Positions 1-12,700 of a DNA stretch of 64,000 bases are shown here, piece after piece. Under the pieces are notes generated by a model. It worked only from the letters and a program-made list of their open reading frames with translations. It was not told the origin of the DNA and made no database searches. Origin of the DNA: CAZVFX01 sp964626565 (GTDB lineage Bacteria; Myxococcota_A; UBA9042; CAIXZC01). The stretch lies in the NCBI GenBank assembly GCA_964626565.1, contig CAZVFX010000022.1, positions 9,018 to 73,017 on the forward strand, given 5' to 3'. How positions within the stretch are numbered: the stretch's first letter is position 1; each line of letters begins with the position of its first letter. A program made the position numbers and the translations under genes.

Positions 1-1
1 C

Positions 2-610
2 GGCCGCGCCACCTACCAGTGGATTCTTGACCGCGGACACACCCTGGTCTCCGACGAACTCTACCATGACCTGAGATATGGTGATGCCGAACAGTTCACC
101 GCCTTGGCGGTGAGCAACGACGCTTACGTGGTGGACGGATTTTCCAAGCGGTACGCCATGACCGGCTGCCGGCTGGGTTGGATGGTGGTGCCCCAGGAAA
201 TGGTGAGGCCCATCAACCGGCTGGCCCAGAATCTCTACATTTCAGCCCCGACACCATCACAATACGGCGGACTGGCCGCGCTTGCCGAGGGGGACGAGTA
301 CGTCGCCCGGATGCGGGACGAATACCAGCGCCGACACGACGTACTTATTGATGGGCTGAAGAAGCTGGGGTTCAAGATCTCTTTCAAGCCCCAGGGAGCC
401 TTTTACGTGTTCGCCGACATTTCCAACTTCTCCGACGACTCATACGAGTTCTGCCTGGCAATGCTCAACCAAGCCCACGTCGCCACCACCCCGGGGGTCG
501 ACTTCGGCGCCCATCGCACGAAACGCTACGTCCGCTTTGCTTACACCAGGGAGGTCGAGCGCATCGAAGAAGCCCTCGCACGCCTGGAGAAGTGGCTTGG
601 CAGGCGATAG
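2..610 (+). CDS. Class I/II PLP-dependent aminotransferase, C-terminal part (5' truncated by window edge)
   Basis: The frame is open from the first bases of the window to a TAG stop, giving about 202 codons of a fold-type I aminotransferase whose N-terminal half lies upstream. SDELYHDL resembles the conserved Asp/Tyr segment that contacts the PLP pyridine. SKRYAMTGCRLGW is the Schiff-base lysine motif (S-K-x3-MTGxRxGW). The tail, with KPQGAFYVFADIS and RYVRFAYTRE, matches the C-terminal domain that contains the substrate-carboxylate-binding Arg. The substrate cannot be read from this fragment; aspartate, aromatic amino acid or another amino donor is possible. An internal TTG at 104 could be mistaken for a start, but the homologous sequence clearly continues upstream of it. 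Confidence 0.9.
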   Translation, partial: GRATYQWILDRGHTLVSDELYHDLRYGDAEQFTALAVSNDAYVVDGFSKRYAMTGCRLGWMVVPQEMVRPINRLAQNLYISAPTPSQYGGLAALAEGDEYVARMRDEYQRRHDVLIDGLKKLGFKISFKPQGAFYVFADISNFSDDSYEFCLAMLNQAHVATTPGVDFGAHRTKRYVRFAYTREVERIEEALARLEKWLGRR

Positions 611-626
611 CTGATCCGCCTCTTCC

Positions 627-708
627 GTCATCTTGAGCAAAGCCGAAGGATCCCGCCTGTTGCCCGGTTCGGACCCTTCGATTCCGCTACGCTCCACTCT
701 GGATGACA
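627..708. repeat. Imperfect intergenic palindrome (REP/MITE-like)
   Basis: The left arm (627-653, beginning GTCATCTTGAG) and the right arm (672-708, ending GGATGACA) are imperfect reverse complements. The core is GTCATC-x-GAG ... GAAGGATC on one side and GACCCTTCGATTCC ... GGATGAC on the other. The element fills the space between the aminotransferase stop and the stop of the convergent giant gene, so it could also act as a bidirectional terminator. Elements with a TGTCATCC...GAAGG core are known as dispersed intergenic repeats in many environmental genomes; membership in such a family is inferred. Confidence 0.55.
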
Positions 709-742
709 TTGGCTAAGAGCTGAACGCTGACTGCATCGTCTC

Positions 743-3700
743 CTACAAATGCCCGGAACTGGCATTCCAGGTCTTGATGATCAACCGATACGGTGCGGTG
801 TACACCGCCTGTTCATAGTACATGTCGGTGACGATCCAGTAGGTCCCCGCTGACCATGTGGTCGGGCTCGACCAATTCCAACCCCACGATTGCTCGTTGT
901 TGGTGGAGTAGCGGCACAGCATCTTCTGGCCGGTGCCGTTTTTGCAGAAGTCGGCCCCTTTGTAGATCATCATGCGCGGGTAGTTGTTAGGCGACCAGCC
1001 GCCGTTCTTATTGTAGTACACCGACACATATGTAGTCCACGGCAGGTTGAATCGGTAGATCTTGTCGTAGTGGCCGTGGGGTTTGCAGTAAGTGCAGAAC
1101 CAGCAGTTGCCCCATGCCCAGGAACCGTACGGGCTGAAGTCATCGTGGTCGCCCGCCAGATTGTCGTAGAAGTACTTGGTCTGGGGGTGGGTGGTGAAGT
1201 TGGTCTTGATGTGGTTACCGCAGTAGTCACCCGACTCGTAGCATTCCACCGGGTTGTTGGTCTGGTTTTCGCCGTAGGCGCTGTCGCACACGCAGTTTCC
1301 GCACAGGCTGGTGAAGTCGAACTGGATGGTGTAGTCACCGCTCTGGGTGCTGAAACCGTCCACGTACACCCACCAGTCCTGACCCGGAATAAGTTTCTGG
1401 GTCAGGCAGCTCCCCTTGCCCAGGTTGCATCCGTCGTCATTGTACCACATATCCGTCCCGCCGCCGCCGCACGAGCCCCTGCGCATATACAGAATGGAGT
1501 CGAAGTTGCCCCAGACCTTGATCTGAAGCTGCATCCCGACGGTGTCGTTCTTGGTGTGGAAGTGATACACCCGGTCCTTGGCCCAGAAGCCGCCGTTGTT
1601 CCCACCGTTCCAATTGAACTCGTTGTTGCCACCGTAGGTGGACCCATAGAAGGTCGCGTCGGAGTCGTTGACGTTGTTGCTGTCCGGCGGCGAGTAGGTT
1701 TCGATAGGCGTAATGCAATCGTCACCGAAGCAGCAGTACCCGCCCTTGGCGCACGGTTTTGCCGTCGAGCAGGTCTGGCACTGCTGGTTGGATTTGCACA
1801 ACGCAGTTGGGCAACACGCGGTATCGCTGGTGCACTGGGTGCCGCACTGGTCGCCGAAGCAACTGAACGGGCAGCAGTCCACGCTGCCGGAATCGAGGCA
1901 TGAGCCTCCGCCGTTGCAGAAATCGCTGGGGGCGAAGGTGTGGTCGTTGCAGGTCTGACTGCCGCAAATAGTGGATGCGTCCCAGTAGCGGCACGCTCCC
2001 GAACCGTTGCAGACACCGTCGAAGGCGCACGTGGACGTAGCCTGCTGGGGGCAGTCGTTAGTGGGGTCAACTCCGTCGGGTGTGTTGGTGCACCCGCCCG
2101 CGCCGCTGCACACCTGGCAGGTGGGACAATCGCCGTGGGGGTCGGAAAGGTAGCCCACGAAGGTGCACCCGCCCTCGAAGCCGGGAAGGGAGCAGCTCTC
2201 GCAGGTTCCGGCGCACGCGGTGTTGCAGCAGTAGCCGTCCACACAGTTCCCGGAGATGCACTCCTGGGCTGCGCCGCAGGTTTCTCCGTTTTCCTTCTGG
2301 CCCACGCATGCGCCGCCGGAGCAGAAGAAGCCCGAGCAGCAGTGGGAGATATTGGTGCAACTGTTGAGACAACTGTTGCCGGAGCACGCGTACGGGCAAC
2401 AGCTCGACTCGCCGCCCTCGACGCAAACACCGCTGCCGTCACAGGTGTCGGCGTTAGCCAACACCCCGTCACTGCACGACTGTGCGGAGCACACGGTGCC
2501 CGCCGGCCACATACGGCAGGCGCCACCGCCGTCACAGTTGCCGTCCTGACCGCAAGTGGAGGCCGCGACCTGATTACACTGGCCCTTGGGATCCTGTCCT
2601 GCACCAACCGACTGGCACCCCGACGCACCGTTGCACGTCTTGCAGGTGCCGCACTCATTGTCCGGGTCCACATTGACCGCCAGCGGCGTGCATGAACCTT
2701 CGCTGCCGCCCACGTCGCAAGCCTGGCAGGTGCCCGAACACGCGCTGTTGCAACAATATCCGTCCACGCACAAGCCGGAAGCACAATCGCCGGCCTCGGC
2801 GCAAGTGCTGCCGTTGGCCTTTTTGGTCACGCATTCCGAGCCGTTGCAGTAGGAATCGGAGCAGCAGTGTGAATTGGCCGTACAGGAGGTGAGGCAGGAA
2901 GCCGCACCACACTTGAACGGACAACAGGACTGGGAACCGGAATCGCTGCAGCTCCCGGTGCCGCTGCACACATCCGCGGGATAATGGGTCGTACCCACAC
3001 AGCTCTCGGCTCCGCACTCGATGGCCGAACTCCACTTGCGGCAGGCTCCCGCACCGTCGCACATACCGTCTGTGCCGCAGGAGGACTGAGCTTGCGCTGC
3101 GCAGTGGTTGAGGGGGTCGAGTCCCGTGCCCATGAGCTTGCACGCACCGCCGCCGTTACACGCCTTGCAGGTGCCGCATTCGCCCTGCGGATCCGCGTTG
3201 TTGGGATAGTTTACGCAAACGCCCACAAACCCGGCGAAGTTGCAGCCCCGGCAAGTGCCGGTACAAGTGCTGTCGCAGCACACGCCGTCGACGCAGTAAC
3301 CGGACAGGCACTGGCCGCCTGAGCCACAAACTTCGCCGTTGCCCTTCTTGGGCAGGCAGACACTGGCTGAGCAGTAGAAGCCGGCCACGCAGTCGTTGTC
3401 GGTGGCGCAAGCGTTGGCGCAGCTATTGCCGCTGCACTTGTACGGTACGCAGCTATCCTCTCCGCCGTTGGCGCAGAGGCCGGAGCCGTTGCACTCGTCC
3501 GCATAGTAGATGGTTGCTCCGGAGCAGCTCTGGGGCGCACACTCTGTGCCCATGGCCCACACCCGGCAGTCCCCGGCGCCGTCGCACAGCCCGTCCTGCC
3601 CGCAGGGAGCTTCGGGGAGGCACTGGTCCAGCGGGTCCTGACCTGCGGCCACATTTACGCACGCACCGGAGCCGTTGCACAAGCGGCAGGTGCCGCATTC

Positions 3701-6700
3701 GAACAGCGGGTCGGTGGCGGCCGGAACAAAGCTGCAGGTGCCCAGTAAGCCGACAACGTTGCACGCTTTGCACGTCTCGCCGCACGGGGTGTTACAGCAG
3801 TACCCGTCGACGCAGTTGCCGCTGGCGCACTGTGAGTCACCCGCACAGGTTTCGCCGTTGGGCTTGGTTTCCACGCAGGTTGTTCCCACGCAGTAGTTAC
3901 CCGCACAGCAGTGTGAATCCGACGAGCAACTGGTCCGGCAGGCGTTGCCCAGACAACTGTACGGGCAGCAATCTTCGGAGCCGGCCTCAGTGCAACTGCC
4001 GGTGCCGTTGCAATAGTCGGTATAGTTCAATACATGGTCGGTGCAATTCTGCACCGCGCAGATGGTGGCGTTATTCCACAACTCGCACTGTCCCGCACCG
4101 TCGCAATCACCGTTCAATCCACAAGTGGACTGGGCCTGCTGCGCACAGTCGTTCACCGGGTCCTCGCCCGCACCTACCTTGGTGCACGCGCCATACCCGT
4201 TGCACACGTTGCAAAGCTGGCATTCGTCCTCGGGGTCTGTGTTACCCGCGTAGTTGGTGCACTCGCCTTCCTTGCCCGGCTGTGCACAACTCCTGCACGT
4301 GCCGTTGCACCAGCCGTCGCAACAGTAGCCGTCAACACACTTGCCGCTAGTGCATTCGTTGTCGCCGGCGCAGGTCTGCCCGTTTGCCTTCTCTGGGAGA
4401 CATGCGTTGGACTTGCAGTAGCTGTCGGAGCAACAATCCGAGTCGTCCGCACAGGTTGCGCCGCAGTCGTCGCCCTGGCACTTGTACGGACAGCAGTCGG
4501 CGAAGTCGGCGCAGCAGCGGACGTAGGCCGTCGAAACGCCGGCGGTGCACTGTTTGGGAATTGCGCCCATATTGTCCGGATTACCCGGCCCGGTCCAGAA
4601 CGAATCCTCGGCACACTCGGAAATCGTCCACACCCGGGTCGCATCGTAGCCGCACCCGGTGCCCTGGGTTTCCCTGGCTGCCAGTTCGTCCCAGGTGCAC
4701 AGGCGGCCGCCCCGTGCGTCGCACGTTGCGTATGCCTCGTCGAAGGTTTTCAATCCGCTGCACGGATCCGACTCGGCGCACACCGAATTGGAGCCGAAGA
4801 GATCGGGCCAACCCAGCGCCTCGCAGGTGGAAGGCGAACCGGCGCACACGCCGTTGCCGTCGCACCAACTCGGACCAGTGTATTCGGAGCCGCCGCAGGA
4901 CGCGGCGTCGCAAACCGAACCACCCGGCCACTTACGACAGGCCCCAAGACCGTTACACAGGCCGTCGAAGCCACAGTCCGAAACCGCCTGGGCGATGCAG
5001 TCATCCACCGGGTCCAGGCCCTCGGCCACAAGCTTGCAGACGCCCGCACCGTTGCAGACCCGGCACTCACCACACTCGTCCTCCGGATCGGAATTGTTGG
5101 AGTGGAAGGTGCACTCGCCGAGGTTGCCCACTACGTCGCAGGCCCGGCAGTCGCCCTCGCACAGGGAGTTGCAACAGTACCCGTCGGCGCAGAAGCCGGA
5201 CAGGCATTCCACAGCCTCGCTGCAGGTACCGCCGTTGGCCTTCTTCGACGTGCACACGCCGCCGTCGCAATAGTAGCCGGTAATACAGTCCGCGTCGGAA
5301 GCGCAGGAATTCAGACAGTCATCCCCGTCTGCATTGCACTGGTATGGCGTACAGTCGGTGGTGCCGCCGTCGGCGCACACCCCGGCCCCGTCGCAACTGT
5401 CCGCGGCGTGCAGCAGGTGGTCGAAACAGTAGAGAGCCATACACTCGGTGCCGGAAGCCCACTTGCGGCAGGCGCCACTACCGTTGCACGCGCCGTCGGT
5501 GCCGCAGGTAGTCTGGGCTTGTGCGGGGCAATCGTTGGCCGGGTCGGACCCGTTGCCTACGTTCGCACACGCACCCGCGCCGTTGCACACCTGGCACTCG
5601 GGGCAGTCGTTGTCGGGATCAGCGCCGCCGGCGAGGGCCGAACAGCTACCCTCGTCACCGGCAACGTCGCAAGCCATACACGTCGAGCCGCAGGCGGTGT
5701 CGCAGCAGTAGCCGTCCACGCAGAAACCGGACTGGCACTGGTTGTCGCCCTGACAGGTCTGGCCGTCCGCCTTCTTGGCCAGGCAGACGTTGGCGCTGCA
5801 GTAGTAGCCCGCACAGCAATCGCCGTCGCCGCCACACATGACCGCGCAGCCATCACCGCTGCAGCGATACGGGCAGCAGGACGAGGAGCCGCTCTCCACG
5901 CATCCGCCGGCGCCGTCACACTGGTCGGCAGGGTAGAACGTCTCGCCGCTGCAACTCTGGTCCACGCACACTGTCCCCGACGCCCACAGGCTGCAAGCGC
6001 CGCTGCCGTCGCAGGCGCCATCCTGGTCACAGGTGGACGGGGTTTGAGCCGCACACTCGCCCTTGATGTCGGTATCAGCGTCCGCATTGGCGCACGCGCC
6101 CAGGCCGTCACAAACCAGGCACAGGCCGCACTCGGCCTCCGGGTCAGTGTCAGCCGCGATCAAGGTACACACGCCAGTGCTACCCGCCACGTTGCACGCG
6201 CGGCAGGCGCCGCCGCAGGCGGTGTTGCAGCAGTACCCGTCCACGCAGAAGCCGGACTGGCACTCGTTGGCTCCGCTGCAGGAATTGCCATCGGTCTTCT
6301 TGGCCACACAGATGGCGCCGGAGCAGTAGTAGCCTGCCGCGCAGTCTGCGTCACTGCCGCAGGAGGTTTTGCAGCTATCGCCGCCGCATACATATGGATC
6401 GCAAGGTGCGGAACCCGCGTCCGCGCATTGACCCGCGCCGTTGCACAGGTCGGGTGGGTAAACTGTAGAGCCGGAGCAACTCTGGTCGGTACATTCGGTG
6501 GTGACGTCCCAGTAGCCGCACGCCCCCGCACCGCTGCAATTGCCGTTGAGGCCGCAAGAGGTGGAGGCGGAAGCCGCACACTCACTCTTCGGGTCGGTTC
6601 CCAACGTCGCCGGTTTGCACGTGCCGCCGCCGCTGCAAACCTGGCACAGCGGGCACTCCGCATCGGGGTCGGTGTCGTTGGCAAGATTGACACAGGTCCC

Positions 6701-9700
6701 AGCCAGAGCCGGCTCGTTGCAACCCTGGCACAAGCCACCGCAAGGCGTGGAACAGCACACGCCGTCGGTGCAGAAGCCGGAGGTACACTGGTTGTCCGCA
6801 CCGCAAGCGGTGCCGTTGCCAAGCTTGGCGACGCACTGGTTGCCCGCGTTGCAGTAGTAACCGGTAGTGCAGTCGTCGTCATCAGCACATGAGGACTGGC
6901 ACGCCTCTCCCGCATCATCACAGGTGTAGGGCTCGCAGCTTGCGAACCCGCCATCGACGCAGATGCCGCTGCCGTTGCAAATATCCGGATCCAGCAGGAA
7001 CCAGCCAACGCAACTCTCTAATCCACACTCGGTGCCCATGGGCCACAGCCGGCACTGTCCCGCACCGTTGCAAGCGCCGTCGAAGCCGCAGGAGAACTCG
7101 GCCGCGGCTGCACAGTCGTTGGCCGGGTCCGCCCCTTCGGCAACAAGCACACAGGCCGGGCCGGCGCCACTGCACACGCTGCACTCGAGGCAGTCATTTT
7201 CCGGATCGCTGTCAGCCGCATGCGGGGTACACGTCCCCGCAACCAGCGAGCACGATTCGCACGGACCGCTACAGCCGGAATCGCAGCAGTAACCGTCCAC
7301 GCAGAAGCCCGATTGACACTCATCGGCAGCCGCGCAGACGGAGCCGTCAGCCTTCTTCGGGATGCAGGCGCCGCCGCTGCAGTAGTTGCCGGTGCAGCAG
7401 TCGCCGTTGTCCGCACACGCGGCCTTGCAGGCACTGGCTGTCTCATTGCACAGATAGGGACAACAGGAAGAGGAGCCGCCGTCAACGCAACTCCCGGAGC
7501 CGTCGCACAGATCCGCAGTGTGATTGTCGCTCACGTCGCACACCGAAACCGCACACACCGTACCGCTTTCCCATTCGCCGCAATGGGCATCCCCGTCGCA
7601 GTCACCGTCAAACCCGCAAGTCGAGGGCATGCTCTGAGCGCACTCACTCTTCGGGTCGGTCCCGTCTGCCGCCTTGACGCAGAAGCCGATGCCGTCGCAA
7701 ACCATGCATAAGCCGCACTCGTGCTCGGGATCGGTTAGCGCGCTGTAAGCCGAGCAGGTACCTTCGGAGCCGGCCTGGCCGCACGACTGGCAGGTGCCAT
7801 CGCACTCCACGTTGCAGCAGTAGCCGTCCACGCAGTAGCCCGATTGGCACTCGTTGGTGCCGGAGCACGGCTGGCCGTCTGCTTTCTTCGAGACACAGGC
7901 GCTGTTGTCGCAGTAGTTGCCCGCGCAGCAGTGGCTGTCGGACGAGCAGGTTGCGCGGCAACTATCGGTACCGCAGGTAAAGGGACAGCACGACGAGTTG
8001 TCGGCACAGCATCGCACATAGGCCTGGCCACTTTCCGCGGTGCACTCCTGGGGCACAGCGCCCAGGTTGCCGGAATCGCCCGGACCGGTGTAGTGAGAGT
8101 TCTCAGCACACTCAGTGATGGACCAGACGCGCTCGGCGTCATAACCGCAACCGGTGCCCTTGGTTTCGTTGTTGAGAAGTTCCTGCCAGGTGCAAAGGCG
8201 CCCTCCCCGCGCATCGCAGACAGCCGCGGCTTCCGCAAACGTCTTGAGCCCGCTGCACGGATCCGTCTCGGCGCAGATTACCGCCGAACCGTACAGGTCG
8301 GGCCAGCCCAGCCCTTCACAGTCGTTGGCTGCGGTGAGGCAGTCGCCGCTGCCGTCGCAGAAGGAAGGCCCGGAGTGAGCCGTTCCGGTGCAGGTCGGAG
8401 AGGTGCACACAGTGCCCCCACCCCATTGGCGGCACTGGCCGGAGCCGTTGCAGGCGCCGTCCAGGTCGCAGGTGTCGGGATCCGAGGGATCGCACTCCTC
8501 CTTGAGGTCCTGCCCCTCGCTCTGGTTCTTGCACGCACCGGTGCCGTCGCAAACGCTGCACAGTCCGCACTCGTCCTCCGGGTCCACATCAAGTTTGTAG
8601 TTGGTGCAAGCACCTATGCTGGCCACCAGGTCGCAAGCCTCACAGGTTCCCTGGCACGGCGAATCGCAACAGACGCCGTCGGTACAATAGCCGGACAGAC
8701 ACTCGATGCCGGCCACGCACGCTTCGCCTACCCCCTTCTTCGGCACGCACACACCGCCGTCGCAGAAGTGGGTGGAGAGGCAGTCGTCGTCGGTGGCACA
8801 GCTACTCTCGCAGCCGGTTCCCGCACCGTTGCACCCGTAGGGTGCGCACGACTCGACCCCTCCGTCAACGCAGGTACCCAGCCCGTCGCACACATCGGCC
8901 AGGTGATTGACGCCGGCGATGCAGTAGCCGTCCAGGCACTCTGTGCCCGCACTCCACATTCGGCAGGCACCGGCGCCGTCGCAGGTTCCGTCGAGGCCGC
9001 ACGTCGCCGCCGGGTTCTGGCCGCATTCGTTTACCGGGTCCGCGCCGGAAGCCACCGGCATGCAGGCGTCGACGCCGTTGCATACTCGGCACAAACCGCA
9101 ATCGTTGGAGAGGTCGGTATTGATGGGCTGAGGTGTACAGACACCGGGGTTGAGCGAGCAGCTCTTACAGATGCCGTCGCAGCCGGTGTCGCAGCAGTAA
9201 CCATCAACGCAGAAGTCGGACAGGCACTCTTTGGCCTGGATACAGGTGTCACCATTGTTCTTCTTGGGCACGCACGCGTTGCCAAGGCAGTAGTGCCCGG
9301 CTATGCAGTCTTCATCAGCGTTGCAGGACCCAAGACAGGTAACCCCGTTGCCGGAACAAACGTAAGGCGTACAATCAACGGTGCCCGAATCAACGCAGTT
9401 CCCTGCTCCGTCGCACTGATCGCCGGGGGACTGGATGTTCCCCTCGCAAACGGTGGCGGTGCAGAGGGAGCCGTCAGGCCACAGACGGCAGGCGCCGGAC
9501 CCGTCGCAGGTACCGTCCTGACCGCAGGTGGACACGTCGTCAATCGCGCAGTCGCCCTTCAAATCCGCACCCTGGAGCTGCAATTCACACGCACCGTTAC
9601 CGTTGCACTGTTGGCAAAGCGGACATTCCAACTCCGGATCGGTATCGTCCGCATACGGGCCGCAGGTTCCTTCGCTACCCGCCAGCGCACAACTCTCGCA

Positions 9701-12700
9701 CGCACCGTCACACGCTTCATCGCAGCAGTAGCCGTCGGTGCAGAAACCGGATGCACACTGGTTGTCTCCACTGCACGCTTCGCCGCCTTCCTTCTCAGGC
9801 ACGCACACCTGCCCTTCGCAGTAGTAGCCGGCAATACAGTCCTCATCGGCGCTGCATGAGAACAGACATTCGAATCCATCGGCGTGGCAGACGTAGGGAG
9901 CACAAGACTGGCTCCCCCCATCAACGCATGCCCCGACGCCGTCGCAGAAGTGGGCCAGCTCCTTGGAACCGTCGGCACAGGATTGGGCCTGGCACTCGGT
10001 GACATCGCTCCACAGGCGACACGCACCCGCGCCGTCACAGCTACCATCCTGGCCGCAAGTGGCTTCTGCCTCGCCGCTGCAATCGGCCAGCGGGTCGAGT
10101 CCGGCGGTAACGAGCTTGCAAGCACCCGCACCGTTGCACGCTTCGCACAGACCGCACTCATCCTCCGGGTCCGCATCGTTGGCGTAGAACTGGCAGACAC
10201 CTTCCTGGCCGGGCACGACGCAAGAAGCGCACGCCGACGCACACCCACTGTCGCAGCACACGCCATCGACACAGATGCCGCTCAGGCACTCGGCACCGGC
10301 GCCGCACGCATCTCCAAGGTCCTTCTTCGGCTGGCAGACGCCGCCGGCGTCGCAATAGTAGCCCGCCGCGCACTGGTCATCGTCAGCACAAGAGGCGTAA
10401 CATTCGTCGCCGTTGCAGCTATAAGGCAGACAAGAGGCAGTGCCCCCGTCCGTGCAGCTTCCCGCACCATCGCACTGGTCTTCGAAATGCACGGTGTTGG
10501 CCAGGCAGTGCTGCAACTCGCAGGACGAGCCCGCAACCCACAGGCGGCAGTCGCCGGCGCCGTCGCAGGTACCGTCGAAGCCGCAATCCTGCTGAGCCGT
10601 GAGGGGGCATTGCCCCTTCGGATCTTCACCCGCACCCACGTCTGCACACGCACCCGCGCCGTCACAAACCCGGCACTGGCCGCAGTTGTTCTCCGGATCC
10701 AAACCGTCGGCGTATGGGGTGCAGACACCCGGATTCAGGGAACATGACAGGCAGATATCGGTGCAAGCTGCGTCACAGCAGTAACCGTCCACGCAGAACC
10801 CGGACTGGCACTCGGCCGCGGCGCCGCAGGTGTCGCCGTCGGGCTTCTTCGCGGTGCATACGCCTGCCGCACAATAGTAGCCGTCCACGCACTCCCAATC
10901 GCCGGCGCAGACAGTAAGGCAGCTCACATTGCCTGAGTCGCAGGTGTACGGATCGCAAGCGGCGCTGCCGCCGTCGACACACGCACCCGCCCCGTCGCAC
11001 TTGTCCACAAGCTGGACCAGGTCCTCAGAACAAACCTGAGGCGAACAGATTGTCCCGTCCGCCCACCACCGGCACTCCCCGGCGCCGTCACAGAATCCGT
11101 CGTAGCCGCAGTCAGTGGCGGGCACGCCGGTGCAATCGCCCTTAACGTCCTCGCCGTCCGCCACGTTCTGGCACGCTCCCGCACCGTCGCAAACCGCGCA
11201 TATGCCGCAATCGAACTCCGGGTCGGAATCAGCATCGTGGAATGAGCACGTTCCCTCGAGGCCGGCCACCGCACAGGATTTGCAATCGCCGGCGCACAGA
11301 TCGTCACAGCAGTAACCGTCCACGCACATGCCGCTGACGCACTCCACATCGACCGCACAGGTGTCGCCGTTTGGCTTCTTCTCCACGCACTGGTGCGCGG
11401 CATTACAGAAGTAGCCGGCCACACAATCATCGCTGTCGATGCAGAACGTTCGGCAGGCGGTGCCGGCGTCGTTGCACTGGTAAGGGGAACAGTCGGTGGT
11501 GGCGCCGCCCACGCAATCGCCCAGGCCGTCGCACAGAGAGTCCAGCACCTTCACTGCGTCCGCGCAGTGGGCTGACTCGCACACCGCTCCCGGTTGCCAC
11601 AGCGCGCACGCACCGCTGCCGTCGCAAGAACCGTTCTGGTCGCAAGTGTCGACGCCGTCATCGATGCACTCATCCTTCGGGTCCAGGCCATCCTGAACCA
11701 CCTTGCACAGACCCGCCCCGTTGCACACTTTACACAGGCCGCACACGTTCTTCGGGTCCTCGTTGTTGGGAACGTAAGTGCAAGTTCCGATTTGGGGAGC
11801 CTGGATGCATGTCTGGCATTTGCCTGAGCAAGGCTCGTTGCAGCACACCCCGTCGGCACAGAAGCCGGACTGGCATTCCGCCGCGTCACCGCAGCCGGAG
11901 CCGTTGGACTTCTTCGGCACGCAACTGCCGCCGCTGCAATAGAAGCCGGCCACACAGTGCGCGTTGTCGCTGCAGTCGGTGCGGCACTCCACACCCAGAT
12001 CGTCGCAAACGTAAGGAGAACAGGATACTTCACCGCCCTCATCACAGACACCGGCCCCGTCGCAAGTGTCCGCGGGGTGGTAGGTTGACACAACGCACAT
12101 GGCGGCCACGCACACTGAATCGGCCACGTACAAGCGGCAGGCGCCGGCGCCATCACACAGACCGTCCAGGCCGCAAGTAGGTGCACCTGCGTCCTCACAA
12201 TCCTCACCCGGGTCTGTCCCTTCCGCGGCCAGACCACATACACCGGCGCCGTCGCAGGCCTCGCACAGCCCGCACTCGTTCTCCGGGTCGTCTCCCGCAC
12301 CGATGGGCGTACACGCCCCCGGGTTCAGCGCACAAGACTCGCAGGCACCGTCGCAGAGACTGTTGCAACAGTAGCCGTCCACGCACATGTCGGACAGGCA
12401 TTCCCGGTTCTCGCCGCAGGTCTGTCCCTGGGCCTTCTTCGGCTCACAGACATCGCCCACACAATAGTAGCCGAACGCACAGTCGTTATCGTCGGCGCAG
12501 AAGGTGTCGCACGCAGACTCCAGGTCGTTGCAAGTGTAGGGCGCACAACTGGCAGTGCCGCTGTCGGCGCAGAACCCTGAGCCGTTGCACGTATCCGCCA
12601 GATAAAGAGTAGTACCGATACAATACTGGACGTCGCAAACTGTTCCGGCAGGCCAGAAGCGGCAGGCGGACGCACCATCGCAGGTGCCGTCGAAACCACA

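Noticed and set aside
4034..6892. Plus-strand open frame of about 950 codons inside the giant gene
   Set aside because: Antisense shadow caused by the Cys/Gly/Asp codon pattern of the repeats; translation is Ala/Val-rich without domains. Similar shadows occur at 14246-15907 and 16850-18703.
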